Shown here in pieces: positions 26,607 to 35,319 of a stretch of 64,000 nt of DNA. Made by a program: the position numbers and the translations under genes. The stretch's first letter is position 1, and each line of letters opens with the position of its first letter. Origin of the DNA: Chitinophaga jiangningensis (lineage in GTDB: Bacteria > Bacteroidota > Bacteroidia > Chitinophagales > Chitinophagaceae); NCBI RefSeq assembly GCF_900142605.1, contig NZ_FRBL01000005.1, positions 1 to 64,000 of the forward strand, read 5' to 3'. A model generated the notes under the pieces. It ran no database searches. It was not told the DNA's origin and was given only the letters and a program-made list of their open reading frames with translations.

Positions 26607-27644
26607 ATGAGTAAAATTCTGATTATTTACACGGGTGGAACAGTAGGGATGATCTATGACGACAAGACCAAAGCACTTCGCCCGATAGGATTCAATGAGA
26701 TAAGGAACAATTTACCTGAACTCTACAGGATGGGAATAGACTTTTACGTCTATGCTTTTAATCCTCCCATTGACTCCTCCGATATGCAACCAGAGATCTG
26801 GGTTGAACTGGCCAGCATCATCGAAGATCGTTACGACCGTTATGATGGATTTGTGATACTCCATGGCTCTGACACCATGGCCTTTACAGCATCGGCGCTG
26901 AGCTTTATGCTGGAGAACCTATCCAAGCCGGTAATCCTCACCGGTTCCCAACTACCTATCGGAAAAATCCGTACTGACGCAAAGGAAAACATTATTACAG
27001 CGATGGAGATTGCCTGTGGCAAACACAATGGCAGCAACATTGCGATGGTACCCGAGGTATGTATTTACTTCGATTTTTCATTGTTCAGAGGTAACCGATC
27101 CAAGAAGTATAACGCGGAGAAATTCGAAGCTTTCTACACCATGAATTATCCGATTCTGGCGGAAGCAGGGATTGATATTAAATACAAAACACAGGCTATA
27201 CTGCCCAGTCCTACAGCACCGTTGAAAGTGCACAAGGAACTGGAAACAAACATCACAGTACTGAAACTGTTCCCTGGTATTACGCGCCGGGCGGTGGAAG
27301 CAACGCTGAATATCCCTGGCTTGAAGGGGGTAATCCTGGAAACATTTGGTAGTGGTAATACGACCACGCAAACCTGGTTTACGGATTGCCTGAAGCGTGT
27401 AGCCGACAACGGTGCACTGATCCTGGATATTACGCAGTGTGATGGTGGTAGTGTAGAGTTAGGAAAGTATGAAACCAGTCAGCACCTGAAAGACTTAGGC
27501 GTGGTAAGTGGCCATGACCTCACCTTTGAAGCTGCTGTAACCAAACTGATGTTTGTACTGGGCCAGGGGCTTACGCTGGAAGAAAGTAAAGAGATGATGG
27601 AGACGCCACTCCGCGGAGAGCTGACGTTAACAGAAGTATATTAG
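26607..27644 (+). CDS. ansA: Type I (cytoplasmic) L-asparaginase
   Basis: A 345-residue enzyme that hydrolyses asparagine to aspartate and ammonia. The two catalytic threonines are in IYTGGTVGM (about 8-16) and HGSDTMAFTASALSF (about 90-105). No signal peptide, so cytoplasmic type I. The ATG at 26607 is preferred over an upstream start because it begins the family-typical MSKILIIYTGGT. A -7-like TAACTTTG lies at 26575-26582. It follows tatD and ends at a clear terminator. Confidence 0.92.
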   Translation: MSKILIIYTGGTVGMIYDDKTKALRPIGFNEIRNNLPELYRMGIDFYVYAFNPPIDSSDMQPEIWVELASIIEDRYDRYDGFVILHGSDTMAFTASALSFMLENLSKPVILTGSQLPIGKIRTDAKENIITAMEIACGKHNGSNIAMVPEVCIYFDFSLFRGNRSKKYNAEKFEAFYTMNYPILAEAGIDIKYKTQAILPSPTAPLKVHKELETNITVLKLFPGITRRAVEATLNIPGLKGVILETFGSGNTTTQTWFTDCLKRVADNGALILDITQCDGGSVELGKYETSQHLKDLGVVSGHDLTFEAAVTKLMFVLGQGLTLEESKEMMETPLRGELTLTEVY

Positions 27645-27671
27645 TGTATGAGTAGCAGTTAACTGCTGCAA

Positions 27672-27706
27672 AACGGGAAGCTGTAAAACGGCTTCCCGTT
27701 TTTTTA
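27672..27706 (+). terminator. Rho-independent terminator after ansA
   Basis: AACGGGAAGC pairs with GCTTCCCGTT around a short AT-rich loop, followed by a run of T. It lies about 30 bases past the ansA stop. Confidence 0.88.
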
Positions 27707-27794
27707 TGATCTCAGCAATTTGCGATATATTTATAGTAGCTTTTTACAACCCTTATACCCCCAAAGATTTTACTAACCTCTAAACGATTGCTCT

Positions 27795-28487
27795 ATGAAT
27801 GCTACTCTTTCACAGAAAGCTATTGCCGAGTTTTTTGGCACTTTTGTTTTAGTTTTTATAGGCACTGGCAGTGCAGTACTGGCCGGTAGTCACGTAGGTT
27901 TCCTGGGGATCGCCTTTGCCTTTGGTATTTCGGTGTTGGCGATGGTATATGCCATCGGATACATTTCCGGCTGCCATATTAATCCGGCGATTACGATTTC
28001 CATGCTGGCCTTTGGCAAGATATCAGGAAAAGATGCGGTGGCTTACATCATTGCGCAGATCCTGGGAGCGATACTGGCTTCCGGCATATTGCTGATGATT
28101 GCACAGGGCAAGGCTGATTATTCGCTGGCGGCCAATGGCCTGGGGCAAAACGGCGTTGGTGATACTTCCCCCGACAAGTTTGCCCAGGGAGCAGGGTTGA
28201 TGGCAGAGATTGTGCTCACTACCATTTTCCTGATTGTAGTACATGGAAGCACCAGCAAAAACACGCCTAACGGTGCCTTTGCCGGTGTTGCAATCGGTTT
28301 GGCGCTGACCATGATCCACATTGTTGGTATTCCCGTTACAGGGGTATCAGTGAACCCTGCAAGAAGTATAGGACCGGCTATTTTTGTGGGCGGTGCCGCA
28401 CTGGCCAACCTATGGGTATTTATCGTAGGACCTATAGTGGGCGGGCTTATTGGCGGAGCCATCTGGAAGCTGTACGACAATAAATAA
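27795..28487 (+). CDS. Aquaporin (MIP family channel)
   Basis: A 230-residue inner-membrane channel with six helices. The two half-helix NPA motifs are SGCHINPAITI (about 60-70) and VSVNPARSIGPA (about 185-196). The arginine after the second NPA is the selectivity-filter residue. The pattern is closer to water-specific AqpZ than to glycerol facilitators, but this is an inference from few residues. It is a single gene, with ansA and its terminator upstream and the serine tRNA downstream. Confidence 0.9.
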   Translation: MNATLSQKAIAEFFGTFVLVFIGTGSAVLAGSHVGFLGIAFAFGISVLAMVYAIGYISGCHINPAITISMLAFGKISGKDAVAYIIAQILGAILASGILLMIAQGKADYSLAANGLGQNGVGDTSPDKFAQGAGLMAEIVLTTIFLIVVHGSTSKNTPNGAFAGVAIGLALTMIHIVGIPVTGVSVNPARSIGPAIFVGGAALANLWVFIVGPIVGGLIGGAIWKLYDNK

Positions 28488-28494
28488 AAAAATC

Positions 28495-28524
28495 TTGGAA
28501 ATATAAATGAAAGGATTATCTTTG
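28495..28524 (+). promoter_or_regulatory. Promoter of tRNA-Ser
   Basis: TTGG at 28495-28498, 18 bases, then TATCTTTG at 28517-28524 fit the Bacteroidota promoter pattern (-7 box complete, -33 box 3 of 4). It lies 50 bases before the mature tRNA. Confidence 0.6.
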
Positions 28525-28574
28525 CAACCCTGATCGGAAAAACAACCATTCCGATTTAGTTCAAAGTTAATCAC

Positions 28575-28661
28575 GGAAGAGTGCAGGAGTGGTTGAACTG
28601 GCACGCCTGGAAAGTGTGTATAGGTGAAAGCCTATCAAGGGTTCGAATCCCTTCTCTTCCG
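28575..28661 (+). tRNA. tRNA-Ser, anticodon GGA
   Basis: An 87-base cloverleaf. Acceptor stem GGAAGAG pairs with CTCTTCC, with G as the discriminator base. The anticodon stem CACGC/GTGTG encloses the loop CTGGAAA (anticodon GGA). A long variable arm TATAGG/CCTATC marks it as a class II tRNA of the serine type. The T arm is AAGGG-TTCGAAT-CCCTT. The 3' CCA is not encoded. Confidence 0.96.
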
Positions 28662-28669
28662 CAAGCTTT

Positions 28670-28702
28670 AAGCCCTCAGGTCGCAAGATCTGGGGGCTTT
28701 TT
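28670..28702 (+). terminator. Rho-independent terminator after tRNA-Ser
   Basis: AAGCCCTCAG pairs with CTGGGGGCTT (one G-U pair) around a 10-base loop, followed by TTT. A shorter look-alike ends the LytTR gene at 31919-31949. Confidence 0.8.
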
Positions 28703-28703
28703 G

Positions 28704-29999
28704 TTATGGCTGCTTTACCAATACTGCATGCAGACTGTCTTTTTGTTCTATTCTCCAGCCACTGTTTAATTGTAGCTGCCAGCCATCTCCATTTATAATA
28801 TTACCTTCCAGAGATACATGACCGGGCGTTGATAACGTTACCACCTTCCAGTTCTTCATCAGCATACCACCATTTGTTACAATTAATTTTCCCCAGACAT
28901 CTTTGAGCTCCGCGATTGGATACACGGTTCCCAGTGGCCCTAAATCAAAGAGGGTACCAGGGTTAAAGCCTAAACTCATGTGATCGAGGTTGATGACTAA
29001 CACCCGTTGTTCCGTGAACATATGCACATAATGCGCCGCCTGTACCAGGCGCTTCTCCTCTTTTTCTTTTTCTGCAAGCAGAATAGCATCGCCATTATAT
29101 TGTGTTGCCATCTTATTCAAATCAGCATCCGTGACTATTTCCGGCATGTTCACGTTGTAATATTTTTCTACAAGATCTGGGAACGAAGCACTGGAATCCA
29201 GGTGATGTGTCCAGGCAGGAAAACGCTCATACAGCAAATACCCATAAACGGGCCCCGTTATATAAGCAGTAGCCCTGATCAGTGAGGGTCTATATGCCAC
29301 ACTGTCTATTTCCTTGCGGAGATGCTGATGGATACTTTCCAGAGGCCTACCCAATATCAATCCTGTATAAGCGGCTAATCCTTCATTCATTTCAAGCATG
29401 CTTTCGGTCGGAAACGTTGCTTTAAATAGTTCCTGCCTTTTCCTGCGAAAAAGCAATGCATTTACCAGGTCCTTGTTACGAGCATCAACAGGTTTATTAA
29501 GGGCTGCTTTTAAGGCTTGTAATTCCAACAAAAAGTAGATGCGGCCGTTCATGGTTGCGAGGTGATCTACTGTTGGACTATTATCCCGTAAATTCAACTG
29601 GCGCTGTATCCGATGGAAACACTCATGCAACATCAGATCAAGGCGATCATCTTTATCGGTAGGCAAGGGCGATAACACAAGGGTCCACAAACGATTTTGC
29701 CAGGTTATAGCCGTATTGGCAATTATGATCTCCTGTGGAAGCTTTCCTTTATATACCCCTTCTCCTGTCTTTATAAAGATGCCTGCGCTATCGGGTACAT
29801 TCGCATAGGCTACTCTGGATTTAGGATCTACCAGTATCATAGGGCCATACAGCGGCAATGGCCAGACAGACTGATTATTGCTGGCAGCAGCAGCCTCCCT
29901 GAAATACCCAGCTGCCTGGAACGCTGCTGTATCAGCGCTTTGTGCTAAAATTTTACCGGACATCACGAATAGCAGCGTGAAGGAAATAATAGTTCTCAT
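28704..29999 (-). CDS. Secreted protein with HExxH zinc-metallopeptidase motif
   Basis: A 431-residue protein with a signal peptide (about 1-19, ending ILAQ). The segment LDLMLHECFHRIQ at about 121-132 carries HExxH (His125, Glu126, His129). About 77 residues later NEGLAAYTG offers a glutamate (about 206) that could be the third zinc ligand, as in gluzincins. The C-terminal 110 residues look beta-rich. This supports a periplasmic or exported metallopeptidase, but no named family was recognised. It is convergent with tRNA-Ser and its stop lies 2 bases from the tRNA terminator. Confidence 0.7.
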   Translation of the reverse strand: MRTIISFTLLFVMSGKILAQSADTAAFQAAGYFREAAAASNNQSVWPLPLYGPMILVDPKSRVAYANVPDSAGIFIKTGEGVYKGKLPQEIIIANTAITWQNRLWTLVLSPLPTDKDDRLDLMLHECFHRIQRQLNLRDNSPTVDHLATMNGRIYFLLELQALKAALNKPVDARNKDLVNALLFRRKRQELFKATFPTESMLEMNEGLAAYTGLILGRPLESIHQHLRKEIDSVAYRPSLIRATAYITGPVYGYLLYERFPAWTHHLDSSASFPDLVEKYYNVNMPEIVTDADLNKMATQYNGDAILLAEKEKEEKRLVQAAHYVHMFTEQRVLVINLDHMSLGFNPGTLFDLGPLGTVYPIAELKDVWGKLIVTNGGMLMKNWKVVTLSTPGHVSLEGNIINGDGWQLQLNSGWRIEQKDSLHAVLVKQP

Positions 30000-30170
30000 A
30001 CTTTTTTCTGAAAATTTACCAGCGATCCGCTAAATCGGCGAGTCTTTTATAGCAATTGCAGGATATATTACATCATCTGCCTTTTTACTTACTATCTACC
30101 ATACATCCTGCTTTTTTGTCTGTTGCTATAATGAGGAAGCGACACTGCTCTGTTTTGCTTAATTTGGGGC

Positions 30171-31187
30171 ATGCGACGTTTCTTCATGCATTTCTTCTTC
30201 TGGCTTGGCTTCTACTTTCTGTGGAACCAGATAATATATTTCTACATTAGTGATACCGGTAATCGTTTGTATTTTTCTGCATTGGATGTCACGATGATAA
30301 TCTGTGCCTTCTATGGCGTGTATAGCTGGCTGATGCCGGCATACTTTAAGCACAAACAACTTATCAGATTACTTATACAGGCAACTATCTGGCTGGCTTT
30401 ATTAGCGACAGGATATGCATATCTCATGAAGCTGTTTCTCCGTCACATGCTGGTGCCTATCCATTTCGATTTTTCCTGGAACTATAATGAACTGCAGTAC
30501 AACCGTTTTTTTATTGCCTTAGTAGGTATATTCGGTGGTGCATTTCTGAAGCTGGCATTGGATCGCATTAATGCGCAGCGCAAACTGGATGCAATGGAAA
30601 GAGCCAATTCCCGGGCGGAGTTAACCTACCTCAAAGCGCAACTCAATCCTCACTTTCTGTTTAATTCGCTTAATAGCCTTTATACACAGCTTGACTTTGA
30701 TGTACCACAGGCAAAAAATACGTTGATTTCTATCGCCGATCTGCTGCGTTATCAGCTATATGAATGCAATACGGATTTCATTCCTTTATCCAAAGAAATC
30801 ACCTATCTGGAAAACTATTTTAATCTGCAACGTATACGCACAGATGCTACATCCAGCCTCCATATCATTGCCGGCAACCAGGAACTCCACATCGCTCCTT
30901 TGTTGCTGATGCCTTTTATTGAAAATGCATTTAAATATATTTCTGATGATGATTTCCGGGAAAATATTATCCAGATAAATATCCAGCTGGTAGATGACCA
31001 ACTACATTTTTATTGTATGAACACGATCGCGGTTAAAAATTCTGCGGCTTACAGCAGTCATGGCGTTGGGCTACAGAATGTAAGGCAACGACTGGATTTA
31101 ATATATCCTCATCAGCATAAGCTGGAAATTATTGAAAATAAAAGTGAATATTCTGTTTATTTAAACCTAAGATTACAGCGATGCTAA
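30171..31187 (+). CDS. LytS/YehU-type sensor histidine kinase
   Basis: A 338-residue membrane sensor. Four hydrophobic helices are seen in the first 125 residues, then a short coiled coil (about 130-155), then the His_kinase domain with LKAQLNPHFLFNSLNSL (phospho-acceptor His, about 161) and a HATPase region (LMPFIENAFKY as N box, GVGLQNVRQRL as G box). The domain order is typical of Bacteroidota kinases that pair with LytTR regulators. The stop overlaps the regulator gene start by 7 bases, so they are coupled. The signal is unknown. Confidence 0.92.
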   Translation: MRRFFMHFFFWLGFYFLWNQIIYFYISDTGNRLYFSALDVTMIICAFYGVYSWLMPAYFKHKQLIRLLIQATIWLALLATGYAYLMKLFLRHMLVPIHFDFSWNYNELQYNRFFIALVGIFGGAFLKLALDRINAQRKLDAMERANSRAELTYLKAQLNPHFLFNSLNSLYTQLDFDVPQAKNTLISIADLLRYQLYECNTDFIPLSKEITYLENYFNLQRIRTDATSSLHIIAGNQELHIAPLLLMPFIENAFKYISDDDFRENIIQINIQLVDDQLHFYCMNTIAVKNSAAYSSHGVGLQNVRQRLDLIYPHQHKLEIIENKSEYSVYLNLRLQRC

Positions 31188-31900
31188 ATTGTCTTATTGT
31201 GGATGATGAGCCACTGGTCCGCAAACAAATTGAAAGCTATGTTGAACAGATACCCTTCCTGCATTTAGTGGGCACAACACGTAATCCGGTGGTTGCACAG
31301 GCGATACTATCAACAGAGGTGGTAGACCTGATTTTCCTGGATATTAAAATGCCGCAGATGAGTGGCATCGAGTTTTTGCAAACACAAGATATCTATCAGC
31401 AGGTCATCTTCATAACTGCCTATCCCGAATACGCACTACAAGGTTATGAGCTGGATGTCACAGACTACCTGATGAAACCTGTAACCTTCGAGCGTTTCCT
31501 GAAAGCCTGCGAAAAAGCCAACGCCAAAATAACCGGCGTAGCTTCTGTAAAAATGAACAGGGAACAACCAGACTCTCTATTCGTACGCTCCAATCACCGA
31601 CTGGAAAAAATATTACTCGCCGACATCCTGTTTATTGAAGCTATGCTCAACTATGTGCAGATCGTTACGCGAAACAAAAAATATATTGTTTATGCTACTT
31701 TAAAATCCATAGAAGAAAGTCTACCAGCAATCGATTTCCTCAGGATACACAAATCCTTTATTGTAGCCTTAAACCAGATTACTACATTAGAACCTTCTCA
31801 GGTACGGGTAGCAGAATATATACTGCCAACAAGCAGAAGGAGCCAGCAGCTGCTAAAGCAACGCTTTAATGAAATTCACCAGCGGAACATAAATAAATAA
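31181..31900 (+). CDS. LytTR-type response regulator
   Basis: A 239-residue regulator. The receiver domain (about 1-120) has the acidic pair DDE at 8-10, the phospho-acceptor Asp54 in FLDIKMPQMSG, Thr in FITAYPEYAL and Lys in YLMKPVTFERF. The C-terminal LytTR DNA-binding domain (about 138-235) contains ILFIEAMLNYVQI and FLRIHKSFIVALNQI. It is translationally coupled to the kinase. The target is unknown. A weak terminator follows at 31919-31949. Confidence 0.92.
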   Translation: MLNCLIVDDEPLVRKQIESYVEQIPFLHLVGTTRNPVVAQAILSTEVVDLIFLDIKMPQMSGIEFLQTQDIYQQVIFITAYPEYALQGYELDVTDYLMKPVTFERFLKACEKANAKITGVASVKMNREQPDSLFVRSNHRLEKILLADILFIEAMLNYVQIVTRNKKYIVYATLKSIEESLPAIDFLRIHKSFIVALNQITTLEPSQVRVAEYILPTSRRSQQLLKQRFNEIHQRNINK

Positions 31901-31918
31901 CCATATTTAAGTAGCATT

Positions 31919-31949
31919 AAGCCCTCGATTAGCAATATCCTGGGGCTTT
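31919..31949 (+). terminator. Weak terminator after the LytTR gene
   Basis: AAGCCCT pairs with GGGGCTT over seven bases, followed by TTG. Weaker than the related hairpin after the tRNA gene. Confidence 0.5.
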
Positions 31950-32032
31950 GTTAGCCGCTTATTTTCTCGCAGAGAAGTATTAATTGCTTCTCCCAAGGAT
32001 CTCTTTCCGGTGACTCATTCCCCAGGCAATAA

Positions 32033-32512
32033 GTACATCCGCAACAGGTAGTACCGACAGTCCATAGCATCCCAGCTACTATTTTACGGCCTCCCGGATT
32101 CATGGAAAATGTATTACTCCCTACCTCCGGTATTGCCGGTGGGAAGCTATACGATCCCACACCGGCGCATCTGAAAGTGCCTTATATCGCCACCTGGGAT
32201 ATTGGTACCTTCGCTGTCAAAGCGTTTGAGGATCCAGCGGCTTTTATCGGGAAGACATTAGATCTCGCAGGGGATCAACTCACCGCCTCTGAAATAGCTG
32301 CCAAAATCGGTAATAAACTGCAAAAAAGCATCACACACGTGCAGGTTCCCATTACGGTGCTAACGGAGCAATCCCCGCTCCTGGGAGAGTTATTCAGCCA
32401 CCTAAATGCACAGGGTTATCCACAGGTGGATATTGCTGCATTAAAGACCATACATCCAGGATTACTTAGCTTCAGTGAATGGCTGGAAACAACGCAGGTA
32501 ATCCCGGTGTAA
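32033..32512 (+). pseudogene. Truncated NmrA-like NAD(P)-binding protein
   Basis: The frame encodes the C-terminal half of an NmrA/HSCARG-type atypical short-chain dehydrogenase: IPATILRPPGFMENVLLP, then DIGTFAVKAF, GKTLDLAGDQLTASEIAAKIG and a helical end. The similarity-like stretch runs upstream of the first ATG (32102) to about 32051 and is then cut by a TAA at 32030. The N-terminal Rossmann half with its GxxGxxG motif is missing. No full gene lies upstream, only the LytTR gene and its terminator. This is most likely a 5'-truncated remnant. Confidence 0.75.
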
Positions 32513-32688
32513 CCTCCAATGAACACGCCGAATGCGGGGTAATTATTTCTAGCTATAGTAAACTCAGTTATAGCCGGGAGTTTGTCCGGCCCTTCGGCCA
32601 GCAAAACTTCCGATATAGCTCTTCCCCCATGCAACTATTTCCTCCTTCCTGTTTCTTTATAGCGTAACAAGCTATAAAATCATCCGCA

Positions 32689-33201
32689 ATGACGCGAAAA
32701 CTCTCTGCTTTAGCCTTTTTGTTAACCTGCATCCTTGTTTGTCAACTCGTATATAGCCAAAGCCTTTCTCAAAAGGCGGACAGCATTATAGCTACTGTTT
32801 TTACAGATAAGAATGGTCCCGGAGGAGTGTTCATGATTGCTCACGATGGCAAAATCATCTATCAGAAAAGTACCGGCAAAGCTAACCTGGAACTGAATGT
32901 GGATATGAGCACCGACCATGTTTTTCAACTGGGGTCCATGACCAAACAATTCACCGCAGTTGCAGTACTCCTGCTGGAGCAGGAAGGAAAATTAAAAACG
33001 AGTGATCCGATATCTACCTATATACCAAATTATCCCACAAAATCAACCGGTTCATCCTTTGGGTTTAAAACAATGGGGGTATACATCCCCAGTGAAGATA
33101 TTTATGTACTGGGATTCAGTAACTGTGACTGCAACTCTCCCACGAAAGTCACGACGGATATTGCTGCGCTGGCGCTGCAAACATTGAGGAAACAAAAATA
33201 G
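32689..33201 (+). pseudogene. Beta-lactamase-family serine hydrolase with large internal deletion
   Basis: The 170-residue product starts like a normal family member: signal peptide (about 1-23), then GGVFMIAHDGKIIYQKSTGKA and LGSMTKQFTAVAVLLLEQ with the catalytic SxxK (Ser83, Lys86). At about residue 118 (NYPTK) it jumps directly to a C-terminal segment (YIPSEDIYVLGFSNCDC, then TKVTTDIAALALQT) that in full-length relatives lies some 200 residues later. The YxN tyrosine motif and the rest of the core are gone. The reading frame is kept, so a protein could be made but should not be active. Confidence 0.75.
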
Positions 33202-33224
33202 TTAACCCCTCACCATGTTAAGAT

Positions 33225-33257
33225 ACAGCTGGCACTGATCGTGTCAGCTGTTTTGTT
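33225..33257 (+). terminator. Rho-independent terminator
   Basis: ACAGCTGGCAC pairs with GTGTCAGCTGT (one G-U) around TGATC, followed by TTTGTT. It lies 24 bases after the deleted hydrolase gene. Confidence 0.75.
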
Positions 33258-33320
33258 ATAAAATGAATGCTTGGCTATGTGAGTCAGTAGGTGTAAATTG
33301 AAGGCATAAATACCCTATCG

Positions 33321-34088
33321 ATGAAATATTTGCCAATTGCTATTTTTATCCTGTTATTATCCTGTAAACAGAAAACAGCAGTAGTAACTGCCCACACGCC
33401 TACCGATACTGCCACACAAGAATGGACGATTTATGAAGACGAAAATATACCCAGTGACTTCTGCCAGGACAGCGTTTTATACCAGGATAGCACACGGAGG
33501 CTGGAAGTATCATTGGTATATGCCTATCCTTCATCAGGTCCATATAAAGCAGCATTCAGAAAATTAATCACAGATGCAGTAGAGCCGCAGCTTCAAAGGT
33601 TTGCAAAACATGTGGACATGCCGGATGTAAATGACGAACCTGACTTACCCTATGAAGAATTAAATCATAACTTTTTTGATGTACATCCATCTAACTGTTT
33701 CCAGGACAAAAATATTATTAGCTGTCGATTTGGCGTTTCCTTTATGGCTGCTTATGGTATTCATGCCATCAACTCACTTCAATCCTTTACTTTTGATAAG
33801 CAATCAGGCAAACGCCTGTATGCCAGGGAGTACTTCGATTTAGGTAAACATGAAAATGCAAACACCTTAATATCCTTACTGGATAAAGATTATAAAGCGC
33901 TTCGACTTCAAATGACTGATACAACACCGGCAAAATTCTATCACTTAGACAGTATTGACTTTGTGGTACAACCTGACGCAATAATTTTCAGTTTTTCTGA
34001 TTACGCATTAGGACAAGGCCCAAGCATGCTCGCAAGCAGAATTGACAAACGACAATTATCTAAAATAATTAATAGCAGGTATAAATAA
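33321..34088 (+). CDS. Putative lipoprotein with RsiV/DUF3298-like C-terminus
   Basis: A 255-residue protein with a clear lipobox, ILLLSC (Cys15). The pattern YGIHAINSLQSFTFDKQSGK followed by YAREYF, and near the C-terminus AIIFSFSDYALGQG, resembles the DUF3298 domain found in RsiV and in PdaC-like proteins, which bind lysozyme or act on peptidoglycan. No catalytic residues can be asserted. It lies 6 bases upstream of a serine hydrolase gene, so both are probably one transcript. Confidence 0.6.
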   Translation: MKYLPIAIFILLLSCKQKTAVVTAHTPTDTATQEWTIYEDENIPSDFCQDSVLYQDSTRRLEVSLVYAYPSSGPYKAAFRKLITDAVEPQLQRFAKHVDMPDVNDEPDLPYEELNHNFFDVHPSNCFQDKNIISCRFGVSFMAAYGIHAINSLQSFTFDKQSGKRLYAREYFDLGKHENANTLISLLDKDYKALRLQMTDTTPAKFYHLDSIDFVVQPDAIIFSFSDYALGQGPSMLASRIDKRQLSKIINSRYK

Positions 34089-34094
34089 GCGTTT

Positions 34095-35192
34095 ATGCAC
34101 ATAAGTAGTCTGTTGCTTTACATCCTTCCATTTTTACAATCTATCCCGCAGGTAGATAAGCCCGTACAGCAATTCATGCAACAATACCATGTACCGGGAA
34201 TGGCCGTAGCCATAACCTATCACGGCAAACTCGTATATGCGAAAGGGTATGGTTATGCAGACACAACTACTAAAGAAACCGTAACTACACAGCACCTGTT
34301 CCGGATTGCAAGCGTTTCAAAAACAATAACGGCAACGGCTATTTTTAAATTGGCGGAGGAGCATAAATTGACCATGGACCAAAAGGTATTTGGTGCCACA
34401 GGCATACTGGGTAATGAATACACACCGGCCAACGCAAATCCGAACCTTTTTAAGATCACTGTAAAACAACTCCTGCAACACACTTCCGGCGGGTGGCCCA
34501 ATGATACCCGCGACCCCATGTTCCGCTACTTACAGCTGGATGCTAACACCCTCCTAAAACGTATTCTGCAGGAAGATACCTTACGCTACACCCCTGGCGA
34601 AATGTACATGTATTCTAACTTTGGCTACTGCATACTGGGGCGGGTGATTGAAAAAATCAGCGGCGTTCCCTATGAAGAGTATGTGCGTACACATGTGCTC
34701 CAGCCAGCAGGTATCAAGGACATGCAGACAGGCGGCAATACCATCTCCCAGAAAAAAAACAATGAGGTAACCTATTACGGGCAAAACGGTGAAAATCCAT
34801 ATATACACAATATTTCCCGCATGGATTCCCATGGTGGCTGGATTGCGAACGTAACTGACCTGGCCCGCCTGTTAGTGGTAATTGATGGTTTTGAAGATAC
34901 TGCCGATATCCTGAGCAAACCTTTCCTAACGGAAATGACTACCGGCTCTACAGCCAACGCCGGTTATGCCAGCGGCTGGGCCGTAAATATGTACCGTAAC
35001 TGGTGGCATGCCGGCTCCCTGCCAGGTACCGCCAGCGAAATTGTACGTACAGCTAAAGGCTTTAACTGGGTGATACTGTGTAACACCCGTACGGACAAAG
35101 CCTTCTTCAACGACCTGGACGGCCTCATCTGGAAAGCGGTGAATAATAAGAAAACAGTGTGGCCTACAGCGGATTTATTTTTATCCTTGTAA
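34095..35192 (+). CDS. Serine hydrolase, beta-lactamase (class C/PBP4-like) family
   Basis: A 365-residue enzyme with the full triad of motifs: SVSK (Ser73, Lys76), YSN (about 173-175) and HAG (about 306-308, in place of KTG). The first 17 residues are hydrophobic and could be a signal. Family members include D-aminopeptidases, esterases and cell-wall peptidases; the substrate is not predictable. It follows the RsiV-like lipoprotein gene after 6 bases, and is the second of three members of this family within 13 kb. Confidence 0.88.
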   Translation: MHISSLLLYILPFLQSIPQVDKPVQQFMQQYHVPGMAVAITYHGKLVYAKGYGYADTTTKETVTTQHLFRIASVSKTITATAIFKLAEEHKLTMDQKVFGATGILGNEYTPANANPNLFKITVKQLLQHTSGGWPNDTRDPMFRYLQLDANTLLKRILQEDTLRYTPGEMYMYSNFGYCILGRVIEKISGVPYEEYVRTHVLQPAGIKDMQTGGNTISQKKNNEVTYYGQNGENPYIHNISRMDSHGGWIANVTDLARLLVVIDGFEDTADILSKPFLTEMTTGSTANAGYASGWAVNMYRNWWHAGSLPGTASEIVRTAKGFNWVILCNTRTDKAFFNDLDGLIWKAVNNKKTVWPTADLFLSL

Positions 35193-35207
35193 AGGATACT
35201 CTGCAAA

Positions 35208-35309
35208 TCAGCCATTTCCACGATCTTTTGTTTTACGGTTGCTCTGCATAACGAGGTAAACAACCACCCCGATTAATACCACCACGAGTGCAATAAAAGG
35301 TACCAGCAT
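35208..35309 (-). CDS. Small membrane protein (33 residues)
   Basis: A short frame from an ATG at 35309: hydrophobic helix MLVPFIALVVVLIGVVVYLV, then a basic tail with QSNRKTKDRGNG. The tail puts positive charge on one side, as in small single-pass inner-membrane proteins. It starts 10 bases after the stop of the SPW gene, on the same strand, so they are probably cotranscribed. The function is unknown. Confidence 0.55.
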   Translation of the reverse strand: MLVPFIALVVVLIGVVVYLVMQSNRKTKDRGNG

Positions 35310-35319
35310 AAATTGTTAT

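Noticed and set aside
31951..32160. Minus-strand frame with a cysteine cluster (TTCCGCTYC)
   Set aside because: It overlaps the NmrA-like remnant and has no recognisable domain, signal or start context.
32102..32512. Intact 136-residue NmrA-like gene starting at the ATG at 32102
   Set aside because: That methionine is an internal residue of the family motif; similarity-like sequence continues upstream and the cofactor-binding half is missing, so it was called a remnant.
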